Below, piece after piece: positions 11,570 through 23,493 of a stretch of 64,000 nucleotides of DNA. A program made the position numbers and the translations under genes. Origin of the DNA: Epiperipatus broadwayi (Eukaryota > Onychophora > Udeonychophora > Euonychophora > Peripatidae); NCBI GenBank assembly GCA_028023455.1, contig JAQFVV010006215.1, forward strand, positions 4,447,230-4,511,229. The letters are read 5' to 3'. The stretch's first letter is position 1; every line of letters begins with the position of its first letter. The notes below the pieces were generated by a model, which ran no database searches, had not been told where the DNA came from, and was given only the letters and a program-made list of their open reading frames with translations.

Positions 11570-11875
11570 CAAGATTCTTGACTTAAATCTAATCCTACAG
11601 GTAATTATCCAATCCTTTGTTGCTCTGATTAACAAACCTAACCCACTGTCAAGCTCCATAATAACTTTTGATGGCAATCATTGGGTTTTGTTTGAATAAC
11701 TTTAAGCATATTTATTATTATAATTTTAATCTTTTGTTTTGATGACTTATACTTATGGGTGAATTTACCCTTTCTTTCAATTTGCAAACTTGGATAATCT
11801 TTTTACTTACAATATTTCATTTTATCATCCACATTTCTTTATAAAATGATCAATTATACCACAACAGCATCAAAT
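11570..11875 (-). pseudogene. Ty3-type protease and nucleocapsid knuckle remnants
   Basis: An aspartic-protease-like MELDSG block (complement of about 11643-11659; family motif D-S/T-G) lies upstream of the RT in coding order. Further upstream, 11831-11872 reads on the minus strand as a C-C-x4-H-x4-C spacing (GIID between the last Cys and His), with a stop codon at the first Cys position of the CCHC knuckle. These place gag-NC and PR at the expected positions. Confidence 0.6.
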
Positions 11876-11960
11876 GACTTTTTGTCTTCTTTTTTAATGT
11901 CTTGTCAGGCTCTGTTTTGTTAACTATTTATTGAAGACTCGTTGATCTGTTCTTTGTATT

Positions 11961-13642
11961 TGTCTATTAGAAATCTTTAGCTTGTTCAATCACAAGTTCA
12001 TGTGCAACTTTTTTTGAATTGCTTTTACATACATCAAATCTTCCATTGCCAATAACTGAGGTCAGAGTTTTTCCTTTTATATTCCCTATAGTAATTATTC
12101 CAACAGCGCTTGTAAAAATGATTTATAGACACATGATTTCACTAGCTCATGAAATGCTATCTCATAATCTTTTATTTCTTCACTTTTTTCTTGACAGCAA
12201 TTATGAAAACGTAATGTATCTAAGCTGTGCATCAAGGTAAGTTAAAATGTTTATTTAATCACTCATTTACATCTAAAAAAATTAATTCCTCTGCTATTTT
12301 GGATTGCATAATTTATTAATTCATTAATTCTCTCCCTGGTGAAAATTAATAAAGTGGCCGCTTTACATTAATCTATTTGAATATTATTTTCTATCTGGTT
12401 TACATAAGTTTGTTAGTACTGACATTATTAATATCAAATTCAGTGATATATCATTTTGTTTTCACTATACATTTTAAAATTTTTGGCACTGTACCTATCT
12501 GCTCTATCATGACTATTTTATTTCCCACTAAATTTCACATACTGACAGAAAATTCAAAAATAGAGCAAAATAATAAGTAAAAGTCAAGCAATCTAAATAT
12601 GTACAAACCTTAATTTTATTCATATGCAAAAGCATATGTCAATACATTAGATTTTCCAATAATAGATGCAAATAATTTGGAATTAAACATCACACAAAGA
12701 TGTATGTGTTATACATATATAAGAAAAAAATTTCTACGTCTTACAAAAATAATAATAAGGTTTGGTATGACCTACTATACATTTCCCTGCATCTATATTT
12801 TTACATGTAGCCAAACTCCCAGGATTATAGTCTTATCTTCTAAGACTTTCACACACCAAGTGAAGTCTGCTTTTCAGTTCTCCTTTTTATTTAATAAATA
12901 GTTGCATCATTCCATACTGGACTTCTGTAGACATTATTTAATCTATTTTTTGCTATGCTAGAGAAAATAATAAAACTTTTGCTTACATTTTTCTTATTAA
13001 TTACTATTTCAGTTCTAATCTAGGATTAAGTTTGTTATGCATTTCCTCTGAATTAAATTAATGCTTTCTTAAGGCCTTAATTAAATGGGCTCTTATTATT
13101 TATGATTTGTTCTAATTAAATGCATTCTTATCATTCTTGATTTACTTTTGCATTCTTTATGTTTCTTATCTAATTATGTGACATTTTATTAAGTCTATAA
13201 ATACACAAACTAAATGTAACTTTTTATTAATCTCTGTATGAATATTAAATAACTCTGAAGACATAACAATCATTTACAGACTATTTTTTTAGTTATTTTA
13301 ATAAAAAATGTTATTCAATTAGATGAGAGATGACCATCTTATGGCTTGTGCATTGAACTTGGTTTATTGTGAGATTAATTTCAGCACATTAAACCTATGA
13401 TCATAAAAATAAAAAGTAAGGCTGGATTTTGTAAAATAATATTATAATCAAAAACAAAATACCTAGGAGCCAAAAAAATAATAGAAATTCAAGTTCAGTG
13501 AACTAAATTTTTAAAAAAGTTCCCCATTGAATAAAAATAATCAAATGGGATTTATTATTTGGGAGATCATAAAAGTTCTGAGCATTGGAAATGTCAGAAC
13601 AGAAAATTGATCTGTATGCCTTATGCTAGAGTCTGACAATAT
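11961..13642. other. AT-rich stretch, nothing recognised
   Basis: May include decayed gag and LTR sequence of the upstream Ty3-type element, but no motif can be supported. Short open frames at 12.0-12.9 kb look like chance. Confidence 0.4.
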
Positions 13643-13802
13643 GAGGCAAAACTTTCCATACAGTAGTGCCACTCAGTGCAAGCCAGAGTAATTAATGGAT
13701 GCCATTGATTACTCTGGCTTGCACTAGGTGGCATTGCTGTATGGAGAGTTTTGTCTTTGATTTAACAGCTTATGTAAGCATAGGAAATGATGATCATGTG
13801 AT
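13643..13802. mobile_element. Palindromic repeat, family A copy 1
   Basis: Inverted arms about 13643-13700 and 13706-13758 (outer motif GGCAAAACT/AGTTTTG, inner motif AGTGCAAGCCAGAGTAAT and complement) with a centre of about five bases. The right side continues into the family tail that ends GATCATGTGAT near 13800. Same family as 20.7, 35.8 and 45.5 kb. The ribozyme part of the family is absent here. Confidence 0.8.
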
Positions 13803-14392
13803 TTTTAATCTTGCATAATTTTGTTTTTTATGTTATTTCATACTTATCTAAGTTTGAAAACTAATTCAGAGTTAGTTCATATTTCATTTTATAGTAGTTT
13901 ATCCTTTGAAAACCATGCAGTATGTTTTTCATGTAAATTATTTTCATAAATGAAATTGATAAAAAAAAAAAAACATGTTCATATATGACTAATTCAAATG
14001 TGAAAAATATTCTCTTTAACTCCAAACAATTAAAGTCTAGAGTAAACAAATCAGACATAAAAGTTTCATTAAAGTAGGCAATATTTAAACATCACTATTT
14101 TTCTTTACTATATTACTATATTATTTTTTTTTAAATGTTAAATATTATAGAAAACAATACAAACATTGTATGGAAAATGTGATCTCAGAGGTAAAAAAAA
14201 TTGATACATGGATTGTAATATTTATTTCTGGAGTAGATAATTTTTCATTCCATTGTTTCATAGATGAACTAATTGTTTCATAAAAATGCACTTGAATAAA
14301 TGTTTACATCAAATCTATATAACAAAAAAGTATAAACAGATTTTTAGAAACAGTCGATAATCTTTTTTAATACTATTGGAATATACAAGAGT
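13803..14392. other. AT-rich stretch, nothing recognised
   Basis: No supported feature. Confidence 0.5.
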
Positions 14393-14835
14393 GTTGGGAG
14401 TACATTAATAACTTTTATTAGTCATTCATTAGAACAGAGATTATTCACTTAATGAATAATATTTCTATTGTGTAATTTTTACTACACCATTCTCATGCAA
14501 AGCAGGGACTGGTTTCTATCTACTTCTAACAACCTTGTGGAAGAGTATAATTATAAACATATGACCAAAGACATGTGAAAAGGATATATGATCCCCAAGA
14601 TGCAAATTTCATGATGAACCAGCACTCATCAGTTGGCCCAGATCATAATTTCTTATACATAACTTTATTGTTGTTCAGCATATATAGATAGCCAATTACT
14701 ACAATTTAATTGATAAGTGTCAAAATTACTGCCCTAACAACTTTGACACAAATTACTTGTTGGAAGTATATTAATAATTTTTATTAAACATTCATTAGAC
14801 TAGAAATTACTTAATAAATAATATTTCATATTTAA
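14393..14835 (-). repeat. Hammerhead repeat family B2, more than one unit (about 365-bp period)
   Basis: The segments 14393-14470 and 14758-14832 are direct repeats of each other, 365 bp apart. A hammerhead motif lies between them. The body matches the 3.65-3.90 kb copy. One full monomer plus part of a second is the arrangement expected for a retrozyme-like dimer. Confidence 0.75.
14587..14647 (-). ncRNA. Hammerhead ribozyme (type I), family B2
   Basis: Minus strand, 61 nt. Outer stem I TATGATC/GATCATA is perfect (complement ends 14641-14647 and 14587-14593). Inner stem I is CCAA/TTGG with an asymmetric internal loop of TGGG opposite G. Core CTGATGA, stem II GTGCT/ATCAT with one mismatch, GAAA, a 2-bp stem III (AT/AT), C at position 17. 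Confidence 0.75.
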
Positions 14836-16145
14836 ATAAAAGATAAATATTAACCATAAACTTAAGAAAAACTCTTCCATTAGCAGTCAAGGATATATAT
14901 TATAATCATATTTCTCGTTTTTACTATCATTCGTGCAAATAACCTTTACTCTTCAACTAATAATAATTTTAGATACCATTTACCAATCTGTAATTGGTTG
15001 GCTATGGTCCAAATATTTGAAAAAAATAAATCTTCAAGCCATTTGTGACCTGGAAAAATTGTCAAGCTTCACCTGGTTGGATACATATTTCATAGAAATA
15101 AAAAAGATAATAGATTTAATAGTCATTTAACAGGTGAAAACATTTAATGTTTAAATAATGGCGTTTAGATATAAGTTAACAAATTTGTTATTTGTTTTTG
15201 TTCTGGCTCCAATTAAACTATCAAATTTATTTGTGACAACTTATATTTGGAACACTCACGTTTATAAATTATGAAGATTTGTTAGTCTGCTTACATAGCC
15301 CATATTTAATGTGTGAATGTAAAAACAATGTTAATGTACGTGAAAAATCGGTATGGCTATGTATATAAACAATTCATCTGATAAAAGACAAATGGATGAA
15401 TTTTAAATTTATATGCAAAAAAAAAAAAAATGTACATTTGCATATCAATACAAAAATTATGCCGAGTTTTCTTAATCAGCCTATACAATAGTAAAATTGG
15501 AAAAAAAAATACAATAAAAACTAGCCTCAATTTAACTAGCCTGCGGCTGTAGGCCCTGACCTATTTTAAAAATTCACTCTTGCAATCGAGGAAAAAATAA
15601 GAAGTTTATTTTAAAAAATAACTAATACTGAAGTAACATTTTTTCTTTTTTTAAAAAAAACTTTAAATATATATAAATGCAATCATATTTTTAATCATTA
15701 TCCTTTTCTTAAAAAAAACCCAATAAACTATCATTTTGAAATCTTCGAATTAAGTTTTCGTTTTTAGTTATACCCTTACGTATATATTTGAACATATATT
15801 AGAACAATACAAACAAACAAATAGTCTTTTCATCATTATCCTATTTAAATAAGCATTTACAATATTAAGTTTTTAAGTTTAATAATGTAAAAAGCTCGAC
15901 GTTAAAATAAAAGATTATACTAATTTAAAATTATCAATCATACACCAGCTTATTATGGAGAGAGAACATATGACAACAATAGTATTACATTATATAAAAT
16001 ACAGTAGAAGGTAAAAATAAAACAGCATTAAAACAAAAAGCTCTCTAACAGTCACCTCCTTCCCCCGCCAAGTAATTTCGTCCTCGTTCTCTAACCAAAA
16101 ATATTAAGATATTTAATTACGAACCAAATAGTTAGTTAGACTCTG
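14836..16145. other. AT-rich stretch, nothing recognised
   Basis: Includes homopolymer runs and a small GC-richer patch at 15538-15565. No supported exon or element. Confidence 0.45.
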
Positions 16146-16278
16146 ATTATCTAAAAAAATAAATAAATAAAGCTCGACGGAAACATAAAAACAATTTCCA
16201 AATTTTACTCGGCAGTTATGATTCGAATCCAGATTATAATCCATGCAGACAGATGCGCTATTGGTACACCATGAAGCC
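16146..16278 (-). mobile_element. tRNA-derived SINE (second tRNA type)
   Basis: Minus strand: a tRNA-like head (complement of 16211-16278) with A-box-like TGGTGTACCAATAGCGC and B box GGATTCGAATC, then a short body containing GTCGAGCTTT and a tail of ATTT repeats ending near 16146. The head differs from the 10.2-kb family. GTCGAGCTTT occurs again near 15.89 kb, perhaps another relic. Confidence 0.6.
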
Positions 16279-16361
16279 TTTTTAAGGCCATTATAATATA
16301 TATGAATTAATATTTAATATTTAAAAAAAAATCAATGTAAAAATAGTTTGGCTAGACATAC

Positions 16362-16550
16362 ATCATCATCATCTTAATAATAAGAAGACGACGACGAAGA
16401 AGATAAAGAAGAGATGTCAGCGAAGAAGAAGATGATGATGAGGACGTAGAAGAAGACGACGATAATGACGGAAAAGACAATAACAGCAAAGAAGAGAACG
16501 AAGACGATGAAAACAAAGAAGACGAAGGAGGGGAGAAAAAGAGGAAGAAG
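16362..16550. repeat. Degenerate purine-rich triplet tract
   Basis: About 190 bases of GAA/GAC/GAT/GAG-type triplets on the plus strand. The minus strand gives a Ser/Leu-rich open frame (16352-16588), which is a consequence of the repeat and not a gene. Confidence 0.85.
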
Positions 16551-16559
16551 TTTTTACAA

Positions 16560-16985
16560 TACTGTAGTAGTATAGGATATATGAGCACAGACTTTCACAT
16601 GACCCACCACTCTCCACTCTATCTAATAACACTGATAGACTCAAGCACATATATGCTGAAAAGATAAATAATCACCAATATACGTATTTCATGCTAAACC
16701 AGCAATCATCAGTTGGTCCAGATTATCATCTCCCACACATATATACTATAAGTGCTCAGATATATATTAAGATAGACAATCTTCATACTTTAATGGACTG
16801 GCTCCAATCTACTACACACTCCAACTCTTCAACCGTCCATCCAATTGAAAATCTGATGATGGAATGCTCGAAGGCCACCCTGAGGCTGAGATTCTTGTCA
16901 CACCCATGTTGACCCAAGGTCAATCTGAACCCCACATGTACAGGACATAATCCATTAAATACATATGCAAGGATGGGCAGTAGTA
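16560..16985 (-). repeat. Hammerhead repeat family B1, single unit
   Basis: Closely similar over about 420 bp to 24.28-24.69 kb (same orientation). The body differs from family B2, but the 61-nt ribozyme is shared. It lies directly next to the purine triplet tract. Confidence 0.85.
16667..16727 (-). ncRNA. Hammerhead ribozyme (type I), family B1, apparently intact
   Basis: Minus strand, 61 nt. Outer stem I GATAATC/GATTATT (7 pairs including one G-U), 5' bulge TGG, inner stem I ACCAA/TTGGT, core CTGATGA (complement of 16706-16712), stem II TGCT/AGCA with loop GGTTT, GAAA (16687-16690), stem III ATA/TAT with loop CG, A at position 17. The cleavage point is between 16679 and 16678. All invariant core bases are present; the base pair next to the core in stem II is T-T. 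Confidence 0.85.
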
Positions 16986-17975
16986 GGTTATATTCTGGAT
17001 TTAAACTCTTATTAGCAAATAGTGATAAAACTCAGCAAAAAAAAAAAAAAACTCATAAAAGTTCTGGATACATAATTTCTCTCATAAAAATGAACAGATA
17101 TGTAATAATATAAATGATGCAGAGAAACAAGTTGATAAAAGATAATCAATTTATAATAAAGTTTTCTAATATGTAAAAAAAAAAAAAAAGAATTTTTTTT
17201 TTTTAGAAATCTTTGCACAATGCAGATTTATTTCAGATCTCTAAGTGAAAATGATCCAAAACTTAATATGGTCATTCAATTGCAAAACATAAATACTATA
17301 TATAAACAGTTTTTGACTTATGTTTGTAGATTTTTATACAATACCCTATATCAGTGTTATACTTAATAATAAAGTTGTACTCTATTCAAAATAGTTATAT
17401 AAGCAAAAATAATTTCTCTGTACATTTCTGTAATATCAAATGTTTTAACTACCTGTAATTAATTACTGCTTAATACAGTTTCAGTATTATTTTATGATTC
17501 ACCATATTCTATAAAATTTATCATAGTTTCCTATTTTTTTAGATATTTGAGTTATTTTATGATCTATCTAGTTCTTAGCAATTCATGTATTTTTTTAAGT
17601 TGTCCAGGATTTTATTTTTTAAGATGAATAAATCAAATACCATCTAAAAATTCATATATCTATTTATCACTAAAATTATTCATTGAAAAAGATTGTTGTC
17701 TCTACAAAATTTTGAAGCAAATTCTCAATATCTAATAAGACTTTGACAATGGCAAGATTTCATTCATTATGTTGATTAATAATGTTTCTTTGAACTACGT
17801 GACATTAAATTTAAAAAAAAATACTGATCTCACATATAATTCCAGTATTGCCATAAAAATATATGCCTCACATTTTCTAATGTTGGTTAATATATAGTTA
17901 CTTTTCCAATTTTATTATCCATGTTTTGCAAAGTAAATAGTCTTTTTTACATTGTCATGAATGTAATATATATAT
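16986..17975. other. AT-rich stretch, nothing recognised
   Basis: Homopolymer-rich; no supported feature. Confidence 0.5.
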
Positions 17976-18115
17976 ATAATTAAAATATTCTAGAATTAAC
18001 ACTAGAAAATTCAATATGCCTATATAAAATAAAAATAAAACCTTCACTATAGCCAGCTTATGGCATAAAATGCCATCTTCATTTTGTAGTGTTTATTCTA
18101 GAATATTTTGATTAC
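17976..18115. mobile_element. Small MITE-like inverted-repeat element
   Basis: Terminal inverted repeats of about 30 bp (17979-18009 and 18081-18113), sharing the block ATATTCTAGAAT, lie within TATATA tracts. Total length is near 140 bp. The internal GGCATAAAATGCC forms a second small hairpin. Confidence 0.65.
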
Positions 18116-20178
18116 TATATATATATTTTTTGATATTATATACATATATAAGATTATACTGATAAATCTAAAATTTTCTTAGCATTCTTTTATATTTTGA
18201 AAATTATACAACATATAATGTTTGGATAATATGTACCCAAATTTACTGAATTTCTCTCCAGGTATATTTATATTGGCATTTGTGGTATTTCTCTTATGAC
18301 TTCAGAACCACAAAATAAACAATGAGTAAAATTAAATGAAGCCAAACTTCTGGATTTCTAGCTAATTGATTCTTTTCAGGTAATAAAGATTAAATTTGCA
18401 TTCATCTTTATTCAATAATTAATATTTGTTTGTGATATTAAAACAGTTATTAGATTCAAACATAGGTTTTAAATTCAAACCAATAAACTGGTATATCTAC
18501 ATGGATCTAAAACTAAGTCAAAAGTGCTTTCAGTTATCTCTAAAACCAAGGTCCCTAATGTATACTGATGATTAAATGATAATCTGTTTAGATTGATATC
18601 CTTTTAATATTTAAATTTTTAAGCCTTGGTTTCAAATAGCAAGATGTAAGGTAAATAGTCAATAAAAAAAAATGGGTATCCAATTCTTTTATCAGAAATA
18701 CCAATTAAATGGACATTATTTGAAGGAATATGGCTACATTAGCATTTAGTATCCAGTGATTTTACTCACATTGTAGCCTCTGGAGTTAGAAATGTCACTA
18801 AGAAAGTGGACTTTCTGTGTGCATATATGTGTTATTATTGTAAATAAAGTTTATTGAAAAATTTATAATTGTGTGCAGGCAGGACATTGTTATTATTTTA
18901 CCTCTGTCAACAAGAGAAAAACCATGAGCTAAATCAGAGCCATATGTATAGATTAAAATGTATAGAAAAATGAAAATAGCCTTAGTAAAATTTTGATTAC
19001 AATTGATGTTAAGACAGTGTCTGCTAATTTATGGTATGTGTATATAAAATATGAGTTAATAGAAACTCAAGTTAAATGGACTATATTATATGTGTGCAAT
19101 GTGTGAGGATAATTTAGCCTACATATCAAATTGTTATTAATCACTTTTCAAAGATAAAGTGAATCCCCCCATTATCATTATTAGTTTCATTTTGTTGGCA
19201 CATATAAATAAACTTGCTGAGTTTTAAACTTTTGTCTTAGTTATTTATAAAAAGTTGATGCTCACTCAGCTGGTATTATTGGAAATACTCCCAAGTACAC
19301 AGAAGATTGAAGCAATCAGCAGAATACCTGATACATAGCAGAGTGATGGAATCAACAGTGGAACCTGTTTTGAAGTTGTGATCGTAAAGTGTTTCAAGTG
19401 ATAGCAGAATGGCACAAGTCATTAATTAATGCTTAACCAGCATGTTAACCAAGAGGAATGGTGGGGACATTATTGCTGACTCACAATATTTACGAATGTG
19501 GTGTAAATAATGCAATGATATGGTATACATATGTTGACCACATCAGGCATTACATGTTCATAAATAAAGAAGAGGATAATAAAGTAAAATGTCTACTCTT
19601 ATTTTTTGTTGTCATTGATGTTCTACAGATAGATAGACGACTCTGTAATCCTAAAAGTTCTGAGGGTATTCTATATAAAGACTACTGAAATTCTAAATGT
19701 ATATTTTCAACCAGCAGTGTCTAAATAAGTGGCATGCTTACGTTTTAGAATAAGGAAATAGTTACCTTGTGAGTGATATCGCAATTAATAATTTCTTATT
19801 CACTCGACAATGTGAGTGGTATGAGAGAGCAAAGCATGCCTCTCTTCTATTAACGAGATTTGAATACTAAATCTCGAAAGCGCTAATCAGGCATATTAAA
19901 CATTATTGCATAATTACAGCTTCACTAACGCATGCGAAAAAATCGCATATTTATAATTACAATTTTTATTGGTGAAGAGAAAACAATTTATTACTAATTA
20001 ATACAATTTAACTTCATTAAAATAACAAATTATAAATGCACAACATGATTCTTCAGGATCAATTATTTTTTCGTAATTAAGCAGAATGTTAATAAATACT
20101 CAAACTGGTGAATATTCTTAACATATCATGATAAAATAGATGTTACTTCATTATTCTTTAATTCTACAATATATTCAG
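18116..20178. other. AT-rich stretch, nothing firm
   Basis: A moderately GC-richer region at 19250-19560 has no family match. A short hairpin (CGAGATTT/AAATCTCG) is at 19855-19877. No supported gene. Confidence 0.4.
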
Positions 20179-20192
20179 TTGTCAATATTTTT

Positions 20193-20304
20193 TTTTTTGC
20201 ATATGTCATAGCATTGGCCGGGACGCGAACCCACACCCGTCTGCAACCAACTACTTTCTTGCAAGGCGGGTGCGATAACCTCTAGGCTAACAACGCTTGA
20301 CAGT
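20193..20304 (-). mobile_element. tRNA-like retroposon copy 3 with target-site duplication
   Basis: Minus strand: GTTGTTAGCCTAGAGGTTA (A-box side), B box GGGTTCGCGTCCC, acceptor-like CCAATGC, TATGACA, then an A tail. The anticodon/variable region is longer than in other copies. Flanked by the 14-bp direct repeat TTGTCAATATTTTT at 20179-20192 and 20305-20318. Confidence 0.9.
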
Positions 20305-20738
20305 TTGTCAATATTTTTATAATCAGATTTGAATGTAAAAGCACAAAAGAAAATGAACCCACTAAATATAGCTAATAGATAGTAAGCACAAACTAAAAAT
20401 AAAAACAAAATTCTAATTTCATATAGTAATATGGGTCCTCAGCAACTTAATAATTAATATAAACTTCCCTTGCGATTAACTTTTTAATCTTGATCATAAA
20501 GATTTAGCTCTATTGTTATTTCATTTTTTATAATTAAATATTAAACTAATTTTAATTTAATCCAGAATATTTTCCAAGAACTTAATTAAAGATTGTTTCT
20601 AAACTTTTAATTTGTTTGTTTGGGATTTTGATTCACTTGAAATCTGGGCAAATTTAAAAACATTAGATTCAATAAAACAAGGTCTACTTACTTTTATATA
20701 TTATTCTATAAAAAAATAGCAACAACTCATATTTGACT

Positions 20739-21356
20739 AAACATCACATGATCACTATCTCTTATACTAGCACATAATTGTTAATAAACAAGGCAAAACT
20801 CTCCATAAAGTAGTGCCACCCTGTGCCAACCAGAGTAATCAATGGATGCCAGAAGGCTTGTGTATAAAATCCCTATCTGTATGAAGAGTTTTGCCTTGTT
20901 TATTAACAATTATGTGCTAGTATAAGAGATAGTGATCATGTGATATTTAGTGGTTTAACACCAATCCTGCCTAATATGATAGTGGTGGCTATGGTTGTTA
21001 AAGAGCCAAAGATACCAAAATGTATGGGTGCTGAACTGAGTTCAAACCCATATGACTATATAAACTATTGAGCTTAGATTGAAAATGTTGTGTTTTCAAT
21101 TTTATTCTCATGGTTTTGTAGTTAAGTAGAGTTAAAAGGTGGTTGCTGGAGGGTTGCATGAGATCCTAAGATCTAAGTGCAATGCTCTCAGATCCAAGAC
21201 TCCTCACTGATGAAGGCCACAAGCCAGAAACTAGACTGGGGATATTGGATGAGTAGGCCCTAGATAGGGATTTTATGCACAAACCTTCTGATATCCATTG
21301 ATTACTCTGTCTGTCACAGAATGGCACTACTGTATGGAGTTTTGCCTTGTTTATTA
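20739..21356. mobile_element. Composite palindromic retroposon, family A, with 14-bp target duplication
   Basis: The unit is bounded by the direct repeat ACTCATATTTGACT at 20725-20738 and 21357-21370. Its left third (20739-20950) is a palindrome with arms ending in ATCACATGATCA. The middle (20950-21190) has a tRNA-like B-box (GAGTTCAAACCC) near 21037. The right part holds a hammerhead and the family A body ending in GTTTTGCC. The long exact duplication implies LINE-type target-primed insertion, not cut-and-paste. Confidence 0.8.
21192..21250 (+). ncRNA. Hammerhead ribozyme (type I), family A
   Basis: Outer stem I ATCCAA/TTGGAT is perfect; the internal loop is GAC opposite TA; inner stem I is TCCTCA/TGGGGA (one G-U). 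Core CTGATGA at 21207-21213, stem II GGC/GCC flanked by an A-A mismatch, GAAA at 21227-21230, stem III AC/GA with C17 at 21236. Position 16.1 is A (21235) where the 5.3-kb and 45.6-kb copies have T, which should weaken cleavage. Confidence 0.75.
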
Positions 21357-21370
21357 ACTCATATTTGACT

Positions 21371-21911
21371 GTGTAAAAGCAATAAAATTAACTATTCAAA
21401 ATAAAAAATATATCGGAAAATATAGCATTTACTATTGACATATAATTTCACAGATAAATGATATTATTTATTTTTTAGAATTTTTCTATGTATAAAAATG
21501 ATAAGAAATCATTTATCCAGCAAAAGATATTTTACTGCATTAATTAAAGTCTTTTACTTGTCCTTACAAATGGAAAAATTACATGCACATGCCTTTGTAT
21601 TTAGTTCATGGCATCCTATTTATAATTAAAAATATATATATAGAAGTATTCTTCAAAAAGTTTGATTTTTCCCCCTCTTGAATAGAATCACACATTTATA
21701 ATTTGAATGTTATACTTTTTGTTTTAGTCTTGAATAAAAAGCATTCATGTCTAATTTGAATATTATATTGTTATATCATCATATCACTGTATGGAGTGAC
21801 ACTGATATTATGTCATCTAAATCACTTGATAAGCTCAAAAAGAAGTGACAAGATAGTTGTTTTTCTCTATGTCCTGATATTGGGGATTAGCTATTAATTC
21901 ATTTACATTAG
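21371..21911. other. AT-rich stretch, nothing recognised
   Basis: No supported feature. Confidence 0.5.
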
Positions 21912-22599
21912 AAGTGAGCAACCTCTGGCCCTCAAAAGCTCTCAATCTGGCCAAAAATATTTTCAAAAATGTATATAAAATGACCCTGCATAAAACCTAT
22001 TTAAATATGTATAATATTTACTAAGGTAATAAACCTAAAGCATGTGTGGTTGAAAATGCGAAGATAGGGACCTCTACAGATCTTAACCACAAGCTTATGC
22101 ATTGGAAGAAAAATAGGGAACATGTATAGTGAAAATATCTTTTTCTCTCTACAACCTTTATAGAAGTACTAGTTCATTCTATTAGAAATTCAATGTGCCA
22201 ACAAATTATGTATTTAGTATGGTCTATCCAGTTACAGATTTTTATGACCCTGAAGACATTTTGATTGTTTTTATAGTGATTTTCACAAATAAATGTATAC
22301 TAACAAAAATAAAACTCAAATTTTATTTTATTTTCTTATTAATATTTTGGATACACTGAGCCATGCATTTCAAAAGAAATGAATTGATGCATATCTTTTA
22401 TAAAAATTAATAGTAAATCAATGTGTGTTACATGCCTAGAAAGTATTTTGGTAAATAAAATAATACAATATTAAGAGGCACTATTTATCAAAACATTCTG
22501 ATTACAACATGTTGGGAAAGAAAGAAATATTAAAATAGAAAATTTAACAAGGAGCTTCATCAAGTGGCCAACATGTTCCATAAAAAGTACTAACAAATT

Positions 22600-22930
22600 A
22601 GAAAATTCTGTGAAAGCAAGTTGTATTATTTCAATAAAAAGGTGGAAAATTCAAAACCATTTTCTAAAGGGGAGTTTATAAAAAAAATTGCATCCTAGCT
22701 ATTGTAGAATTAATCTGTCCAGAACATAAAAAGAAATTCAAGAATATAAATATATCATGAAGAATAGTTAGAAGGTGAATTAGAAAAAATATCATTAAAT
22801 GTGAAACAGACATTAATAATGAAATGGCTGATTTTGATCCCCATCATTTCACTTAAACTTTTGTTGCTAGCTCTATCTATGCTGGATTTAAACCTGTTCA
22901 GAATACCTAAACAAGGACAATAACATAGCT
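22600..22930 (+). pseudogene. hAT transposase fragment (ZBED/GTF2IRD2-like group)
   Basis: Across three frames the plus strand gives SKPFSKGEFIKK, then ILAIVELICPEHKKKF, then a segment ending NVKQTL. This order matches the region after the BED finger in the hAT family related to GTF2I-repeat-domain/ZBED proteins (pattern KPF-x-x-GEFIK-x-C, then ICP-E-KK). Frameshifts occur near 22640 and 22692, with stops. The catalytic DDE part was not recognised. It would have bound and excised the element. Confidence 0.75.
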
Positions 22931-23034
22931 ATATATATATATATATATATGTCAACAGATGGCATTCTACCAAAAACACCGTCAAGCGTATGTTTACATA
23001 AACGTCAGAGCAAGCATTCACTATCTCTAACTTT

Positions 23035-23094
23035 AATTCCACTTTCAGACCATGATTTCAAGCTATTTGCTATCATCAGTGAAAGACAGGAATT
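23035..23094 (-). ncRNA. Hammerhead ribozyme E1 (type I), apparently intact, GUC triplet
   Basis: Minus strand, 60 nt. Outer stem I AATTCC/GGAATT, bulge TGT opposite T, inner stem I CTTTCA/TGAAAG, core CTGATGA, stem II AGC/GCT with loop AAATA, GAAA, stem III ATC/GGT (middle pair T-G) with loop AT, C at 17. The GUC cleavage triplet is canonical. Confidence 0.85.
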
Positions 23095-23433
23095 TTAGAA
23101 ACTAGATCTAAACACAAACTCTGAGCGTTTATGAAACAGTTTCTATTCAGCTTGCAAGTGTGAATCTTTTAGACACGTAATGTCTTCAAACTCAGCATAG
23201 CAAGCCAGATAGCTATATGGGTCTGATCTCAGTTCAGCATCACCACATAGTAGAAGCCTCTGCAATATATATCATTGCTAGAAAGACCTCAAAGGTACAT
23301 TTATGAAAGAAAAAAAACAAGTTAAAAACTTGCTAATGCTTGTATTTATGTCAACAGATGGCGTTCTACCAAAAACACCGTCAAGCGTATGTTTACATAA
23401 ACGTCAGAGCAAGCATTCACTATCTCTAACTTT

Positions 23434-23493
23434 AATTCCACTTTCAGATCATGATTTCAAGCTATTTGCTATCATCAGTGAAAGACAGGAATT
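23434..23493 (-). ncRNA. Hammerhead ribozyme E2 (type I), apparently intact
   Basis: Same fold as E1 but with fully Watson-Crick stem III ATC/GAT and an AUC triplet. 399 bp from E1 in the same orientation, so transcription through the pair would allow release of a unit-length RNA if both cleave. Confidence 0.85.

Larger units (their letters stand above)
8880..11960 (-). mobile_element. Dead Ty3-type LTR retrotransposon internal region (NC-PR-RT-RH-IN order)
   Basis: Reading the minus strand from 11.9 to 8.9 kb gives, in canonical order, a CCHC-type nucleocapsid knuckle, aspartic protease, reverse transcriptase, RNase H and integrase, all interrupted by stops and frameshifts. PR-RT-RH-IN order is diagnostic of Ty3/Metaviridae-like elements. 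No LTRs were recognised. A tRNA-like retroposon is inserted in the RNase H region with a clean duplication, so this copy was dead DNA acting as a target. Element ends are approximate. Confidence 0.85.

Noticed and set aside
8880-11960. Endogenous retrovirus
   Set aside because: Domain order and residues fit Ty3-type retrotransposons; no envelope gene was seen.
16352-16650. Ser-rich minus-strand frames
   Set aside because: Translation of the degenerate purine triplet tract in two frames.
20405-20455. CTGAGGA ... GAAA on the minus strand
   Set aside because: Stem II and stem I do not form.
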